Shown: positions 34,081-45,425 of the stretch, in pieces
How positions within the stretch are numbered: position 1 is the stretch's first letter
How the letters are laid out: each line of letters begins with the position of its first letter
Assembly: GCA_007922195.1 (NCBI GenBank)
Contig: ML681964.1
Location: forward strand, 8,746,597-8,810,596
Direction: 5' to 3'
Length of the DNA: 64,000 bases
Source of the DNA: Podocnemis expansa
Taxonomy: Eukaryota; Chordata; Testudines; Podocnemididae
Program-made: the position numbers and the translations under genes
The notes under the pieces: model-generated
Seen by the model: the letters and a program-made list of their open reading frames with translations, nothing else
Databases searched by the model: none
Told to the model about the DNA's origin: nothing

Positions 34081-37000
34081 CCGTACCATGGACGGTGGGC
34101 GGAGTTGGAACTTTTCACCTTCAGCATGGCTGTCCCCAAGGGCAAGCTCAAAGCTGGAGAGATGCCTAGAGGTAGGCATGAGCCCACCCAGAGGAGATAT
34201 TAAGGTCTTTGGAGTTCAGTGACAGTGTTAGGTAAGGGGACCTGAGAGGAGTTGCATGTTACCATAAGAAGGGTTGGGGTAGTATCTTCAGTCAAACAGA
34301 TTTAGAAAGCCCAAAGGTTCCCAGACCTTGTGGATTGGGAAAGATTCGCATGGGCTGAGATCTCTTTGTCCCTAAGTGAGCACTACTGACATCATCAATA
34401 GCACCTTGAGCACTACCCAGGCAATGTAAAAGGGAAGTGAGGCCCTTCATATGAGGGAGAGGCTTACGCTCGTGCCAGCTATTCCACGGACCAGGGAAGA
34501 AGGTGATGGTAGGGAGGCCCATAGCAAACTGGGGTGCTACTCATTGCTCTGAAAAAGCCTAAGCAGATACCTGCTGGGCAACCATAAGGAGACCTAGATT
34601 CCTCTCTGGATAGGCCCGTGAGAGAGAGTAGGGAGAGAGGTCTCCTGAAGCATGGTAAATTGGGTATAAGAACCTGGTCCAATTATAAACCTCAGGGTTC
34701 AACCCTGAACTGTGGCAGCAGAGCTGTGGGTGTTAAGGGATAGTAAGATGAGTCTTTATGAAACAAGAACTGGTCTGCACCCCCACAGAGGAATAGGGTA
34801 AAGGATTCTCCTACCCATCAAGGGTGAAGGTTAGCATGTGAAAAGGGTTCAGACCTCTTGTTTCCCCCTGACACGAAGGGGGGTGAGACAGAAAGCCCTG
34901 CAAATCAGACCCAGCAGGGGGGTCCTGATGGGAGAGGGTTCACCTCATGCAGTAAGGGAGCAGTCCAGAAGGCTCATAGCTTTATGGACATCAAGTAGTG
35001 CTCTCAGTCAGGACACTGTCTAGGTCCTCCCACAGGTGGGATCGATCTACACTGTGCTTGCCCCTGAGGCAAGGAGGGGCAGAGGGTGGGAAGTATTTGA
35101 TCTCTAAGGGTAATTTCCTCAGAGTCTTAAAGGACCCATGTATATGGAGCCTCTCAGTAAGAAATGATCTCAGGGAGTCAAAGCTGAAATCCTTGGGCAG
35201 AATTTCAGAGAAAAAAACCCTATGTAGGAGTGTGGGGTTTCAGGGAGTGGGAGGGCAGGTAGGAACTCTGTTGCCTCCCCCCCCCCTTCTCATAAAGGGA
35301 GAGGGCACAAGTAGGACTCAGGACTGTGAGATCCAACTTCTGAGAACCAAGGAAGGGGGCCCCAAGGGGTAAAAGGAGCTCGAGGTTAGCCTTTGCCTGC
35401 ACCCAGATTCCCCATCCTGTACTGGGGGAGGAGTGCATACGTTGCAAAGCGATTAGCTCTCTAGGTCTCTATGTGAACACCTGGGGCTTGAAGTATGTGA
35501 AGGCCCTTATTGTGATAACATTAGCAGTGAAACCCGGTTGAAAGGAACTATACACAGGCACAGACAGAATGTAAAACTTCATGGGATAACCTGGGAATTT
35601 CCTAGAGTCAAGTGAACAACTTCCCCCCAGCTCATGCCCAAAACAGAGGAAGAGGGTGAGGAGCAGATCTTCCAGCGGTGCATTCCAGGAGACAGAGTGA
35701 AAGAGAGCGAACAATCCATTTCCCTTTGGCCTACACTATATAGGACAATAGACCTTTAGACCTTATGACGCAATGGAGGAAGGGAACCACCACAGAGCCC
35801 TCTAGTGGTTTGGGTAAAGATCAAATAGGGAAGAAATGTCCAGGGAAATGGAGGCAGCCCTACCAATGCTGCAACGGGAGGGGTATAGGATGGGGACATT
35901 CTGGGAGAAACACTCCCCCTGCTTAAACAAGCTTGTCCAGTGGGACTATGGGAGAGACCAGACTAGGGGGTTCTGCTCCTGAGGGGTAGGTGATACAGAT
36001 CTGGAGTGTTCTTCCTCCTGTAGTCAGGGGAAGGGGCTCCCTACATCCTGGCCCACAGGAGATATTAGGGAGGAGACAGAGGAAAGCTGTCTATGCCCAA
36101 GGGCTTGGTAGCCATGGGTTCAGCCCTCTAGCTGTAGAAGGGGCTATACCCGCTCGGCAGGCCAGGGTAGTAAGATGGGCCTAGCACCCCGTGTGTGTGA
36201 TCCCAGCTTGAATGCCTCAAGCTCTCCTATGCAGCAAAGCAGAGGGGAGGAGAGGGAAAAAGGGGAGCCACTACATCTCCTGAGGTAGGACACACCAAAG
36301 AAGGGAGGGAAGGGTCCCCAGATGCAGAGGAAAAGTGGATTGTCCAGGGGTGACCCCTGAGCCATGGGGAACTTTGGTTCTTGGTTAGTCCCCACTCAGG
36401 CCCAAAGGGGACAATTGGACAGAAGAGAATGACCTAGAGGGACTCCGCTCTGTCAGAGTTTGGTGGACCCTGGAGTGCGAAAGGACAAGTTTAACAAGGC
36501 TACCTACTCAGTGGGGGAGGAAAGACTGAGCACCCCACCAGAAAAAGCCAGTGCACCAGCATACCTGCCGGCCTGGTAGAGCATGGACCGTGAAGAGGCA
36601 ATCATATAACTCCTCGGAGTATATTCCCTCGCTGAAGTTCAGCATTATATTAGAGGTCTAAAGGTGTCCCTGTGACGTATAGGACACTTAAAGGGCTCAT
36701 TATAGATAAAAGATAGTAAGAGGTAAAGGACATGCTCCACAGGGAAGTTCTTTGACATGTACTACTGCCTCAGGCTGGCCTCTTAAGGCCCAGAGGACCA
36801 TATGTCTACCCACGTAGGAGATAGGGTGTGGAACAACCCCTCTGGTGCTCCCAAGTGGAGGTGGGCTGCAAAGGGACGAGAGGGCAGAGTTGACCCTTAA
36901 ACACCCCTGTGGGAAGCGAGGGTGGGATAGATCCAAAAGGCTGAGGGAATGATCTGGCAGAGTCTGAAATCAATTGCGGAACTACGAGTCCCGCAAGGCT

Positions 37001-37315
37001 GAACCCAACTTATATTGATAATAGGGGCTATGACTGCCGAACAGCTAGAGCCCAGGAGGTGTGTGGGAGGAAAAAAGGGGTGGACCAAGAGTTTACTACC
37101 CCTCTTACCTTAAAACCCTTCTGGAAAGTGAGAATATAAACCCTGGGTGATCAAGGCGATGAGCCTGATAAGTAAAGAAGGGAACCATGGGAGAAAGTGT
37201 TTCGGTTCTTGATTATCTAATCTCGTGTCTCACCCATTTGAGGGGGCTGGCATTCCCCTTGATGGTGGGGAAGGGGAGGGCAACTAGGAGAAGGGGAGGG
37301 TAACATGTACAAGGA
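34081..37315. other. Interior of the inverted-repeat element without recognisable gene
   Basis: The plus strand is purine-rich (AGGGAG, GGGAAG, GAGAGG words) for over 3 kb. Open frames reach only 124 codons (34998-35372) and none carries a motif I know; in particular I see no RT palm, RNase H or tyrosine-recombinase signature on either strand. It may be an intron-like or heavily mutated part of the element. Confidence 0.4.
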
Positions 37316-38405
37316 TTGGAGATATGACCTAGAGCCCCCGACACCAGCCAAGAGGGAGTCTGTAGCTTCTGTGAATAAGGACCGCTCCTCAAATGGAAAG
37401 TCCTAAATGATGTGTTGAGTGTGCAAAGGTAGGCCTGTGTCTTGTAGCCACGCCATTCACCTCATGGCTACAGCTGAAGCTATCCCCTGGCTTGCAGTGT
37501 CTGAAGCATCCCATGCAGCTAAGAGGGAGTCCCTGGATGCCAGTGAACCCTCCTCCAGGAGGGACTCAAGTCTTTCCTATGATCCTGGGGAAGTAGCTCC
37601 TTGAATCTTTTCAGGGAGTCCCAAATATCTAATGAGTACCTGGCCACCAGAGCTTGGTGGTTAGCTACTCATAACTGGAAGGCCAACGTTGAGTATACTT
37701 TCCTGCCTAACACATCTAAATGCCTAGCATCTCTAGACCTTGGGAGGGGATCCTAAGTGGTTTCTGTTCCATGTCTGAGGGCAGCTTTGATCACCCGGGG
37801 ACTTGGACTTGGACAGGAATTCGTCTGGTGGGACCCAATACTTGTACGATGCAATGTCCAATGCCGGGGCAATAGAGGCAGGGCATTTCCATCAGGACCT
37901 GGCAATGCTGTGCACACTAGGATGCAGGGGTGCCGTTATAGCATCCAGTGGTGATGACACACCAGTGTCAAAAAGGGGGTCCTGGTACCCCCCATGGATT
38001 CAGGCTCTAGATCTAAATGGGCAGATATTCTCTGTAGTAGATTGAAATAGGCTGTGTTGTCCTCCCTATAGGACCCCCCATAGGTGGTTTAAATCCCTGT
38101 CTGGGGTGATAGATGCAGGTTCTTCGGCACTGTAGTTAATCCCAGTCCTTCGGGGATAGGCTGCCATGCTTGTTCTGAGGCCAACACACAGTGCCTTTGC
38201 TCCCTGTCCTTCAGCGTACTCAGCTTGAAGGACTGACAGATGGAGCATTCATTGGCATTGCAGGATTCACCCAGGCACCGCAGGCACTACTCGTGGGGAT
38301 CATCCTGTGGGAAGGCCATTCTGCAAGAAGTGCAGGATATAAAGCCCAGCATCTTTTGCAGCCAAATGGACCGATCTGGCTCTGAGCTTGCATGTCTGGA
38401 AGAAG
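37316..38405 (-). pseudogene. LAP2-alpha-like / DIRS gag-like gene, broken
   Basis: Turtle genomes carry many copies of genes annotated as lamina-associated polypeptide 2 alpha-like, thought to come from a DIRS-type gag. In order on the minus strand: a Cys-rich N-terminal block with CTSC (38334-38323), FPQDDPHE, CLRCLGE and CSICQSFK, then LKDREQR; about 37975-37740 a PPDEFLSKSK block; about 37735-37620 RDARHLDVLGRKVYS and IWDSLKRFKELLPQD; about 37590-37450 LLEEGSLASRDSL and DASDTA; then DFPFEERSLFTEATDSLLA to about 37340. In-frame stops occur at 38287-38289, 38089-38091, 37892-37894 and 37669-37671 among others. Frame changes fall near the 37971-37979 A5G5 run and near 37740 and 37600. Confidence 0.6.
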
Positions 38406-38563
38406 CACCAGTTATTGGTGGGATGATGTCCACAAACAGGTCTTCTAAACTAAATGGGCAGCTCGTGCACTAACTTGACAATGGGCATGTACGTTCTCAA
38501 GGACAGGACTGTTCCAAAACTGTCGCTGAGTGTGAAAAAAGAATTGAGGAGGTTCAGAGTCGG

Positions 38564-38579
38564 GCCTCTATATATAGCC
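38564..38579 (-). promoter_or_regulatory. TATA-box-like motif upstream of the gag remnant
   Basis: On the minus strand GGCTATATATAGAGGC lies about 160 bp before the first ATG (38396-38408 region) of the gag-like remnant and inside the right inverted repeat. The GGCCACGCCCATG word precedes it as in the left repeat. The spacing fits a Pol II promoter for the remnant. Confidence 0.45.
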
Positions 38580-38763
38580 ATGGGCGTGGCCGGAGGGGGT
38601 GTCGGCCACTGACCCTATTCTGACAGGCTAGGGCAAAAAGCTTCCAACCAATCGTGCGCTGTGGCCCATAGACACCTAATACTGAATGTATCCGAGCAGC
38701 ACTTGAAAAAGAACATAAGAATCCAAGAGAGGTAAGCACAAGATAAGGGAATGGGTGCACTCA

Positions 38764-38994
38764 GGATATGTCAACTCTGCAAACAGATATCCACTGCTGA
38801 CCTTTGCCAGCTGATTTAGCTTTGTAGTGGCTAAAGCTTCAGGGCTGTTTAACTGCATGTAAATGTTCCTAGGCCCCTAGAGTCCAAGCCTGAAAGTCTA
38901 CCCTGAAGTTAAACAGCCCACAGTCCAAGCCCATAACCCCAAATCAGCTGGCATGATCTAGCTTCAAATTTTTAATCACAATATAGACATATCT
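38764..38994. mobile_element. Small foldback MITE (GGATATGTC ends)
   Basis: Left end GGATATGTCAACTCTGC and right end ATATAGACATATCT are worn inverted partners; TCA flanks at 38761-38763 and 38995-38997. The interior has GGGCTGTTTAACTGCATG / GAAGTTAAACAGCCCAC, a further inverted pair. Length 231 bp. Confidence 0.6.
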
Positions 38995-38999
38995 TCAGA

Positions 39000-39295
39000 G
39001 ACCAGAATGGAGACCAGTGGGCAGCTAGCTTCACTGCCATGATAGTGTGTTTTTAAACTGACTTAGTCAAATTGGTAAAAATTTCTGTGTAGACACTTAT
39101 GGATGTAACCTGTTTTCGACTGATTTTGCTTAATCCAGTAAGGATTTATTTTAAACAACACCAATATATATTTGATTTAAGAATCAACAAAAGAATGCCC
39201 ACACAGGGGTTTTGGCCTATGTAACTGATTCCTATATCCATTTAAGTTAAACTGGTGCAACTTTGGTGTTTATACATGCCTGAACAGTCCATGTC
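39000..39295. repeat. Fragment of a GTGTAGACA-type MITE family
   Basis: Contains CTGTGTAGACACTTATGG, TTTAAACAACACCAATATA and TTAAACTGGTGCAACTTTGGTG, wording of a worn foldback family; boundaries not defined. Confidence 0.35.
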
Positions 39296-40210
39296 AATTC
39301 CTCATAGATAAAAACATAATTAGTGTTTAGTGGAAATTTATTTTAAAAAATGGAAGATGGGTGAAAGTAGTAAATGAAGATTTTTATCAATTAACTGCAA
39401 GAAATTAGCTTAAAAACAGCTCAACATGTTACATTCAGAAATCTTAGTTATTGATAATAAAGATGAAACTCAAAGGAGAAGGAAAGTTACTTCTCACATG
39501 ATGGAAACATTCCTAGCACCAGCAATAGTATATGATAGTCACCAGATAGCAATACATTGTCTCTGTGGAAACCAGTGGGCTGTACTGTGTCTTTTGATCC
39601 CAAGAGGTGACCTAAGACATAAGAGGTGTGAAATGTTTTTGTACAGAGATTAGCTTTTGATTAATAAATATCTGCATTTTGAAGCTTTAGGAATATCTAA
39701 AATTTATCATTTCTTAATTGTTTAAGACTATGTAGCTTTAGAGGAAAACAAATATGGTTAATGATATAGCTTCCTTCCTTTTATTCCTGTTTGCTGCCTT
39801 TATAAACAGAACACAAGGCAATTTACAGCCTTGAAATAAAATTATAAACTCCTACCCTGCATAATTTCTTAATTTACTCTCTCTTTGTGATATTAAAGAT
39901 TGCATTTAACACTTTCCTTGAAGCTGACTTCAGTAATATATCTATTAAAGGACCACGCTGAGAGCTCGTTACCATAGTTCCCATATGTAAAGAAGGGACA
40001 GACCCAGGATGAAACAAGACAGAACCACACTTCTAATTTAACAAAATAGCTGAAGTTCTGCTACCTGAGCCAAAAGTACAGATGGGATGTAATGATTCTG
40101 CAGCGAACTAGTAAGCATTCCAGAGTGTCACTGCCCTCTACTTTACTTCCTTAATCATAAATTATTCTGAGGTGAGCATCATGCTTGCCTTATATCTATA
40201 TACCACATAG
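39296..40210. other. Unannotated AT-rich stretch
   Basis: No gene or nameable repeat; the longest frame (39426-39653, 75 codons) has no known motif. Confidence 0.5.
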
Positions 40211-40660
40211 CTTGAAAAGGGCTTTGCATGAGTGGCAGGTTTAATAGATTGGAGAAGACTAAGCCTCCTCAATCAGCTGCTGCTGCCAATAGATCTTCTT
40301 CCTCTCTGCCCTGCCCACACTCCACCCGCAGCTTCCACATGCCACTGAGGGAAGAGTTGACCCAGTTGCCATCAGCAGCTGCGTTGGCGTACAGCAAACC
40401 CAGCCCAGGATCAGTCCAGCAGTGCAGCTACCATCCTCCAGTGCCAGCACAGGCAGGGGCCAAGGCCAGCCCCCCAAAAACAAAGGATGATGTGGAACCC
40501 AGATGGGCTGAGGATCCAGTCAGGATCTGCTCCTGTGCAGCCCCCTTTCCCAAGGCTCCATTGCTTGCCCCTCTTCTCCCTCTCCCCTGCCTCCTGCCAT
40601 CTAGCCTCCCTAAAGGCAGGAATTGAATGGCATCCATGGGGCTCAAGGAACAAGTCAGGA
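40211..40660. other. GC-richer block of unknown origin
   Basis: C-rich plus strand with proline/serine-rich frames on both strands (132 codons at 40228-40626). I see no splice-site context, homology or termini; it may be the core of another nonautonomous DNA transposon. Confidence 0.3.
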
Positions 40661-41224
40661 CTGTAAACTTAATGAGACACTTGTCTGTGGAACTTCTGCC
40701 TGATTTGTTGCGGAAGTTGGTAGGTGTGTAGTGAATGAGAGGAAGGGGATTTTGGGGAGAGAAAAGATAACCTCATGTTTAAGGTGGCTGAATGCTCCCC
40801 TAAAGAATTGGGTTCTGTCTCTGCATCTGCCACAGAGTTCCTTTGGGATGTTGGACAAGTCACTTAAACTATGCTTTTCACTAACTGTGTGGTCCTCACT
40901 TTTCTGCAGGCCTGACTTGGAACCATGAGTTCTGGTTTGTAGAAGTGTATCTGAAGTCAATCGGAGCTGTGCTTTGAACATATGAAATACCAGATAATGC
41001 TAAATACTCTGAAAAAAATTCAGATCCTAGATATCTCAGATTGAGAAATTAAAATTGATGGATAATTTTACCTTAATCTCAGTGCCCCTAGTTCACTATA
41101 TGTATTCATCTCATAAGGGTGTTGTGAAGATAAGGGTGTTATGAAGCATGCAGATATTACAGTGATAAGAATGCAATCAAATGGTCTGCTGAACATCAGA
41201 CTAAGGCCACAAATTGAACCACAA
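40661..41224. other. Unannotated stretch
   Basis: No gene; 40800-40935 has weak MIR-like wording (GGTTCTGTCTCTGCATCTGCCACAG, GGACAAGTCACTTAAACT). Confidence 0.4.
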
Positions 41225-41580
41225 CAATGTTCCCTCTAATTTTTTGTAGGCTGTGTGCAGAAAAAATTTCTTTTGTGCAAATTTTCAGAGCTGGTGTGCA
41301 AAGTTGTGTGGCCTGCAGTGTGTGTGGTCCAACTTGTGAGCCCAATGAAGCAAGTGTGTAGGATGCAAGTAATATATTAACTTTATTTTGCTATGGTGAT
41401 GGAAATAATATGATAAAGTACAAAACCTTATCTGAAACGTGCTACTTGAAGCTGCTTTCTTAAAGTAGCATAAAAATATTTGCACTGTTGAATTTTTTTG
41501 TGCATGCTTTATTTTGCTGTGTGCACAGGGTTCACAACCTGTGTGCGTGTGCACACGCGCATAGCTTAGAGGGAACATAG
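41225..41580. mobile_element. hAT MITE (CAATGTTCCCTCTAA type), copy 1
   Basis: Starts CAATGTTCCCTCTAATTTTT and ends AGCTTAGAGGGAACATAG; flanked by AACCACAA (41217-41224) and AACAACAA (41581-41588), a 7/8 match. The interior is rich in GTGTGC/TGCAAA words on one side and GTGTGCGTGTGCACACGCGC on the other. Confidence 0.85.
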
Positions 41581-41834
41581 AACAACAAGGACAAAACAAA
41601 TTATTGAATTCAATATGCACCATCCAACCTATGCATTGAATGAAGCAGTGAATGAAGGTCCTGTGAAAATAAATACTACATAATCATGTATCAAACAATT
41701 GTATAATAAGGCACAAAGGACCTAAATTAAGGTTCCATAGTCACAAACTCTATTAATGTAGTTTAGTGTGTGTTACTTATATATATAATTTGAGAAAGTA
41801 CCAACTTTTCAATCTCAGTAGGAAGATTTTATAC

Positions 41835-42105
41835 TAAGGGTATTTCTACACAGCAATTTAAGCCCCTGGCTCAAGCCTAACCCTACCCCCTTCTGTCCAC
41901 ACACAGCTTGTGTTAACCTAGGCCTTAAACCTATGGTCTCAGGTCCCTGCAGGGATGCAAGATCTGTGCATGTGTCAAACTAGGACCTATTGCTCTCCTG
42001 TGCACGCATGGCCATAACTTGACTCAGGTCCCAGAAATCCTCTGGATGTATCCCAGAGTTCATTGGGGCAACTTCCATAGTCCTCTCCATGCCAGCAATC
42101 TGTGA
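41835..42105 (+). repeat. Left part of a foldback MITE
   Basis: GGGTATTTCTACACAGCAATTTAAG is a GGGTATGTCTACAC-type left terminus, followed by CCTAGGCCTTAAACC and AACTTGACTCAGGTC wording. It may continue at 43190-43550 after younger insertions. Confidence 0.4.
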
Positions 42106-42367
42106 TGCAGTCTATTGTGGGAAACAAAATGGAAGCCAGTTCCGAATCATCTTCACAGCATCCTTTGGCTGCTGCTCTTGCTCCAGGTCCTCATCACTGC
42201 TGTGCAGAGCTTGCCCAGAGCAGGAAGCAAAGCTGACAGGTAGGATGCGGCTGGTGCAATCATCCTGCCCCCAGTTGTTCTGAGCCTTGACCTCTGCCAC
42301 TCTCCCTCCATTTAGGGCAAACACTTGGTCCCTGCTCTGCTCTGTCCCTTGCTCCTGGACCCACAGT

Positions 42368-42709
42368 TTATGTTCCCTCTAAGCTGTCCGCATGTGCACG
42401 CGCACACAGGTCATGAAACCCATGCACACAACAAAATAAAGCACGCACAAAAAAAATTCAACAGTGCTAATATTTTTATGCCAATTTAAGAAGGTGGTTT
42501 CAAGCATCATGTTTAAAATAAGGTTTTGTAATTTATACAATAATTTTATCACCATATCAAAATAAAATTTAGATATTATTTGCATCATACACACTTGCTT
42601 TGTTGCACTCACAAGTTTGACCACACTCACTGGAGCATGCACAAATTTGGACACTGCACAAAAGAAAATTTTTGCGCACACAGCTTATGAAAAATTAGAG
42701 GGAACATTG
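42368..42709. mobile_element. hAT MITE (CAATGTTCCCTCTAA type), copy 2, inverted
   Basis: Starts TTATGTTCCCTCTAAGCTGT and ends AAATTAGAGGGAACATTG; flanks CCCACAGT (42360-42367) and CCCACAAC (42710-42717) match at 6/8. It is oriented opposite to the copy at 41.2 kb, 787 bp away. Confidence 0.8.
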
Positions 42710-42920
42710 CCCACAACACTGCCCTCCCTGGGGCTGCATGTGCTAAGGCCCCTGTGCAGGAAGCACTGAGAGAGTAGTGCATGGTATCCAGCTCTGAAAC
42801 TTTCCCACAGTCTCCAGGGATCCTGGGGTGTGGCAGGACAGGAATATGGGATTTCCAGGGAGTGCTGGAGTACACTGCATCCCAATCCTTAGGTATACAC
42901 TTCAGTACCCTGCAGCCAGG

Positions 42921-42938
42921 CTGGGGTGTGTGTGTGTG
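42921..42938. repeat. Short (GT)n run
   Basis: GGGGTGTGTGTGTGTGTC. Confidence 0.7.
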
Positions 42939-42954
42939 TCTTTTCTTCTGAACC

Positions 42955-43075
42955 CTATGTTTTATGTCAAATTTCAAAACAGATGAAAATTTTATAAAAA
43001 CCCAACCAAAAGCACCTTCACTGAATACTCCATTTCAAAAATGAAGAAGTGAAAAGTTTCATTTTAATAATTTGA
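42955..43075. repeat. AT-rich interspersed repeat, copy E (short)
   Basis: TTTTATGTCAAATTTCAAAAC, CATTTCAAAAATG and AAAGTTTCATTTTAA wording as in the other AT-rich copies. Confidence 0.35.
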
Positions 43076-43189
43076 TAGTCCTGGTGACTGAAATCCTAAT
43101 TATCCTCAGAATTTTCCTAACTTTCCTACAAATTTGACTTAGCCTAGAGGTAAAGAGCCCAATTTCCAGACTAGATGGTAGCTAAATAG

Positions 43190-43550
43190 AAAACTAGGCA
43201 CTCTAGGAATAGGGTCACTTTGCTTTGGGCCTGTGCACTGCAGTGTAGATGTCAGAGCCCTTGGTACAAAGCATGGGTCAGGAAACCCTTAACTAGGGTT
43301 AAAATGCAGCATAGATGTTCAAATTCAGAGTTCCCAGTCATGGGACAGCTGACTCGAGTCCCACTAAATCTAGGCTTACATTGTTGTGTAGACAAAAACA
43401 AAAGTCCTGTGGCACCTTAAAGACTAACAAATTTCTTCAGGCATAATCTTTTGTGGGCTGCAACACACTTCAACAGCTGCATGAAGTGGAAACAGTGGAA
43501 ACCAGGCTACCCCTCTGGAGCTTATTGTTGTGTAGACAAATCCTTTGGCC
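43190..43550. repeat. MITE-derived segment hosting a Penelope insert
   Basis: Contains GCACTGCAGTGTAGATGTCAGAG and TAACTAGGGTTAAAATGCAGC wording of a GTGTAGACA-type MITE, with TTGTTGTGTAGACAAA at 43381. The last word is duplicated by the Penelope-derived insertion at 43397-43523. Confidence 0.4.
43397..43523 (-). mobile_element. Short Penelope-derived insert with 17-bp target duplication
   Basis: Perfect direct repeats ATTGTTGTGTAGACAAA lie at 43380-43396 and 43524-43540. Between them, read on the minus strand, is the PLE tail order: a GGGGTAGCC-type start, CTGTTGAAGTGTG, GCCCACAAAAG, AAATTTGTTAGTCTTTAA, GGTGCCACAGGAC. Length 127 bp. The hammerhead-like core is mutated (CUGUUGA and AAAA). 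Confidence 0.75.
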
Positions 43551-45145
43551 CTGCAGCTGGGGAGGCTGAACAAAATAGCCAGGAAAGTGGGAGAGAGAAT
43601 GCTGAAAAAAACCTAATGATTTGGATGTCTCGAAACTTAAAGAAAGCAAAACAATCTTTGAAAGATTTCTTTTTCTTCTTTTGTTTCCCAAATCCAATAG
43701 CAAAATCTTTTACAGACCCTGTAGCTGGCTGCAAGAGACAGACAGAAACATTACAGAAATGAAAGGCAGTCATCTACAAACAAAGAGGAAACAGAACAAT
43801 CATTTGAAGACCAGTTTCTCATTTTGAAGAAGCCAGCATTATTTTAAATTCTTCCATTAAAGGAAAAAGGCTCTCTTTCTCAAGTTAAGAACTGATAACC
43901 TTTTAAAATTGTTCTCTACACAAACACCTTTGAATTTTTAGAAAAAATGGGTCTCATCTTTTGACCTCACTCAACCTTTCCATTACTCTGTAATATGGAT
44001 TACTTGGTGATTCCATTTCTCTCCATTTAATAGTACCAATAGGCTCCAGGGAGGAAATTGGAATGACTGACTAGTCAAAATACAGACTACAGATACCTTG
44101 AAACTACTACAGTGTTCAGCTGTCATTCATGGTATGCATTAGCTATTAAAATTCTGACACTTTGTTTCTGAGACCAAGATTATATCAGGACTGGAAAAAT
44201 GGAAGAAAAATAACCTATTCCTGTTATACTCTGGAGTCAGAAGACAGCTCTAGGCACCTTTCTGACACCATACTGTTGCAACAGTTTTGGAATTAATAAC
44301 ACCGTACCAAGTTATTTCAGCTTCTGTGGGTAGGCAAGGGGGAAGCATGGTCAGATATAAAAGTGAAAATACAAAATCCTTTCAAGAAGGAAGAAATCAA
44401 GCATATTTTGAAGCCGAGTCTTGTTCCACTGGAGTCAGTGGAAATTTGCCATTCCTTTAATGGGAGAAGTGGTTTATTCTTCTGTTGTCAGTGTAGCTCT
44501 TGCTTCTTTCTCTCCATATGACTGGCTAGTTTGATCTTTGCTATGGGTTAATAAATCTTCTGTCTTATCAACCCACAGCAAAGATCAAACAAACAAAATC
44601 CTTTTCCCAGTTGTGCTTGGCCACAAACACAGGATCGGTGGAACCATTTCCTATAGGAGCAGGGGTCACAGAACCCATGCTTCACCCTGTAGTCTTGCAC
44701 CCCACAACCACATCTCTTAAGCAAGGTTATATTGCCTAGTTCATTACCACACTGTAGCACTACTGCAACATATAGGAGTCTTCCGTACCTGTTTGCCTAC
44801 CTCTTAAGCCATTTCTCCAGCCATTCCACAGGCTTCTTTCCACAGCCCAGCCCATCTCTTCTTCATGGTCTTTTCACTGCAACCCCAACGTCACTTCACT
44901 GGAGAACTCTGAGGGCAGTTCATGCTCTCTCTGGGTCTCCCCTAGGCTCTTCCAAAACCCTTCCAAAGACATTTGATTGGAAAAGCACCAGCAACATCAG
45001 GTCTTTTCAGATCTGTATGGTAGTAAATACAAAATATTTCTTTTTATATTCCTAACACTTTCCAGCATGCATTGTTCCTAAGCCTTCAACTCCTGTCTAT
45101 TTGGCCCTTTGGCCTCCCTTGAATATCCATCACATCCTGTTATAG
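43551..45145. other. Unannotated stretch
   Basis: No gene or nameable repeat; open frames of 60-107 codons overlap on both strands without known motifs. An inverted pair around 44535-44592 (TTTGATCTTTGCT / AGCAAAGATCAAA) forms a 13-bp-arm hairpin. Confidence 0.45.
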
Positions 45146-45149
45146 GACC

Positions 45150-45425
45150 CTTTATTATTATTATCATCATTACTGCTACTACTATTACAAGCACCTCTAC
45201 AGGCCCCAACTGACAGCATGAACCCAGTGTGCCAAGCGCTGTATAAACACATAGTAAGAAATAATCCTGCCATGAAATGCTTACAAGCCAAATAGACAAG
45301 ACAGGCAGGAAAACAGAAGCACAGAGAAAGGAAGCAACTTGCTTACGGTCACTCAGCTCATTAGTGGCAGAGCTGGGATTAGTTTGCAGTTCCTTTGACT
45401 CTCAATCCAGTTTCCAGACACTGGA
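45150..45425 (+). repeat. MIR-like SINE-tail remnant, long copy
   Basis: After an ATT-rich run, GCCAAGCGCTGTATAAACACATAG, TGCTTACAAGCCAAATAGACAAGACAGG, AAACAGAAGCACAGAGAAAGGAAGCAACTTGC and GTGGCAGAGCTGGGATTAG follow in the order of an old MIR/L3-like composite. Best-preserved copy in the window. Confidence 0.65.

Larger units (their letters stand above)
33763..38738 (-). mobile_element. DIRS-type inverted-repeat element with LAP2-alpha-like gag remnant
   Basis: A roughly 5 kb unit is bounded by inverted repeats of about 140-170 bp (33785-33925 and 38548-38720 read on the minus strand). Both share CATTCAGTATTAGGTGTCTA, CACGATTGGTT.GAAGCTTT.TGCC, GGCCAC.CCCATG and an inward TATA motif. The right third encodes, on the minus strand, a broken gag-like protein. 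DIRS retrotransposons have inverted terminal repeats, encode a tyrosine recombinase and leave no target duplication, and I see none here. I find no RT, RNase H or recombinase domain in 34.1-37.3 kb, so this is nonautonomous or too decayed. The DIRS assignment is inference from the gag type and the inverted repeats. Confidence 0.55.

Noticed and set aside
34998..35372. 124-codon open frame inside the inverted-repeat element as a possible RT or recombinase fragment
   Set aside because: No RT palm, RNase H or tyrosine-recombinase residues; it is a purine-rich-strand artefact.
40228..40626. 132-codon Pro/Ser-rich open frame
   Set aside because: Overlapped by open frames on the other strand; no homology recognised and no gene context.
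44535..44592. Hairpin TTTGATCTTTGCT / AGCAAAGATCAAA as a terminator or miRNA
   Set aside because: Short arms with a long loop and no other support; noted only in the stretch description.
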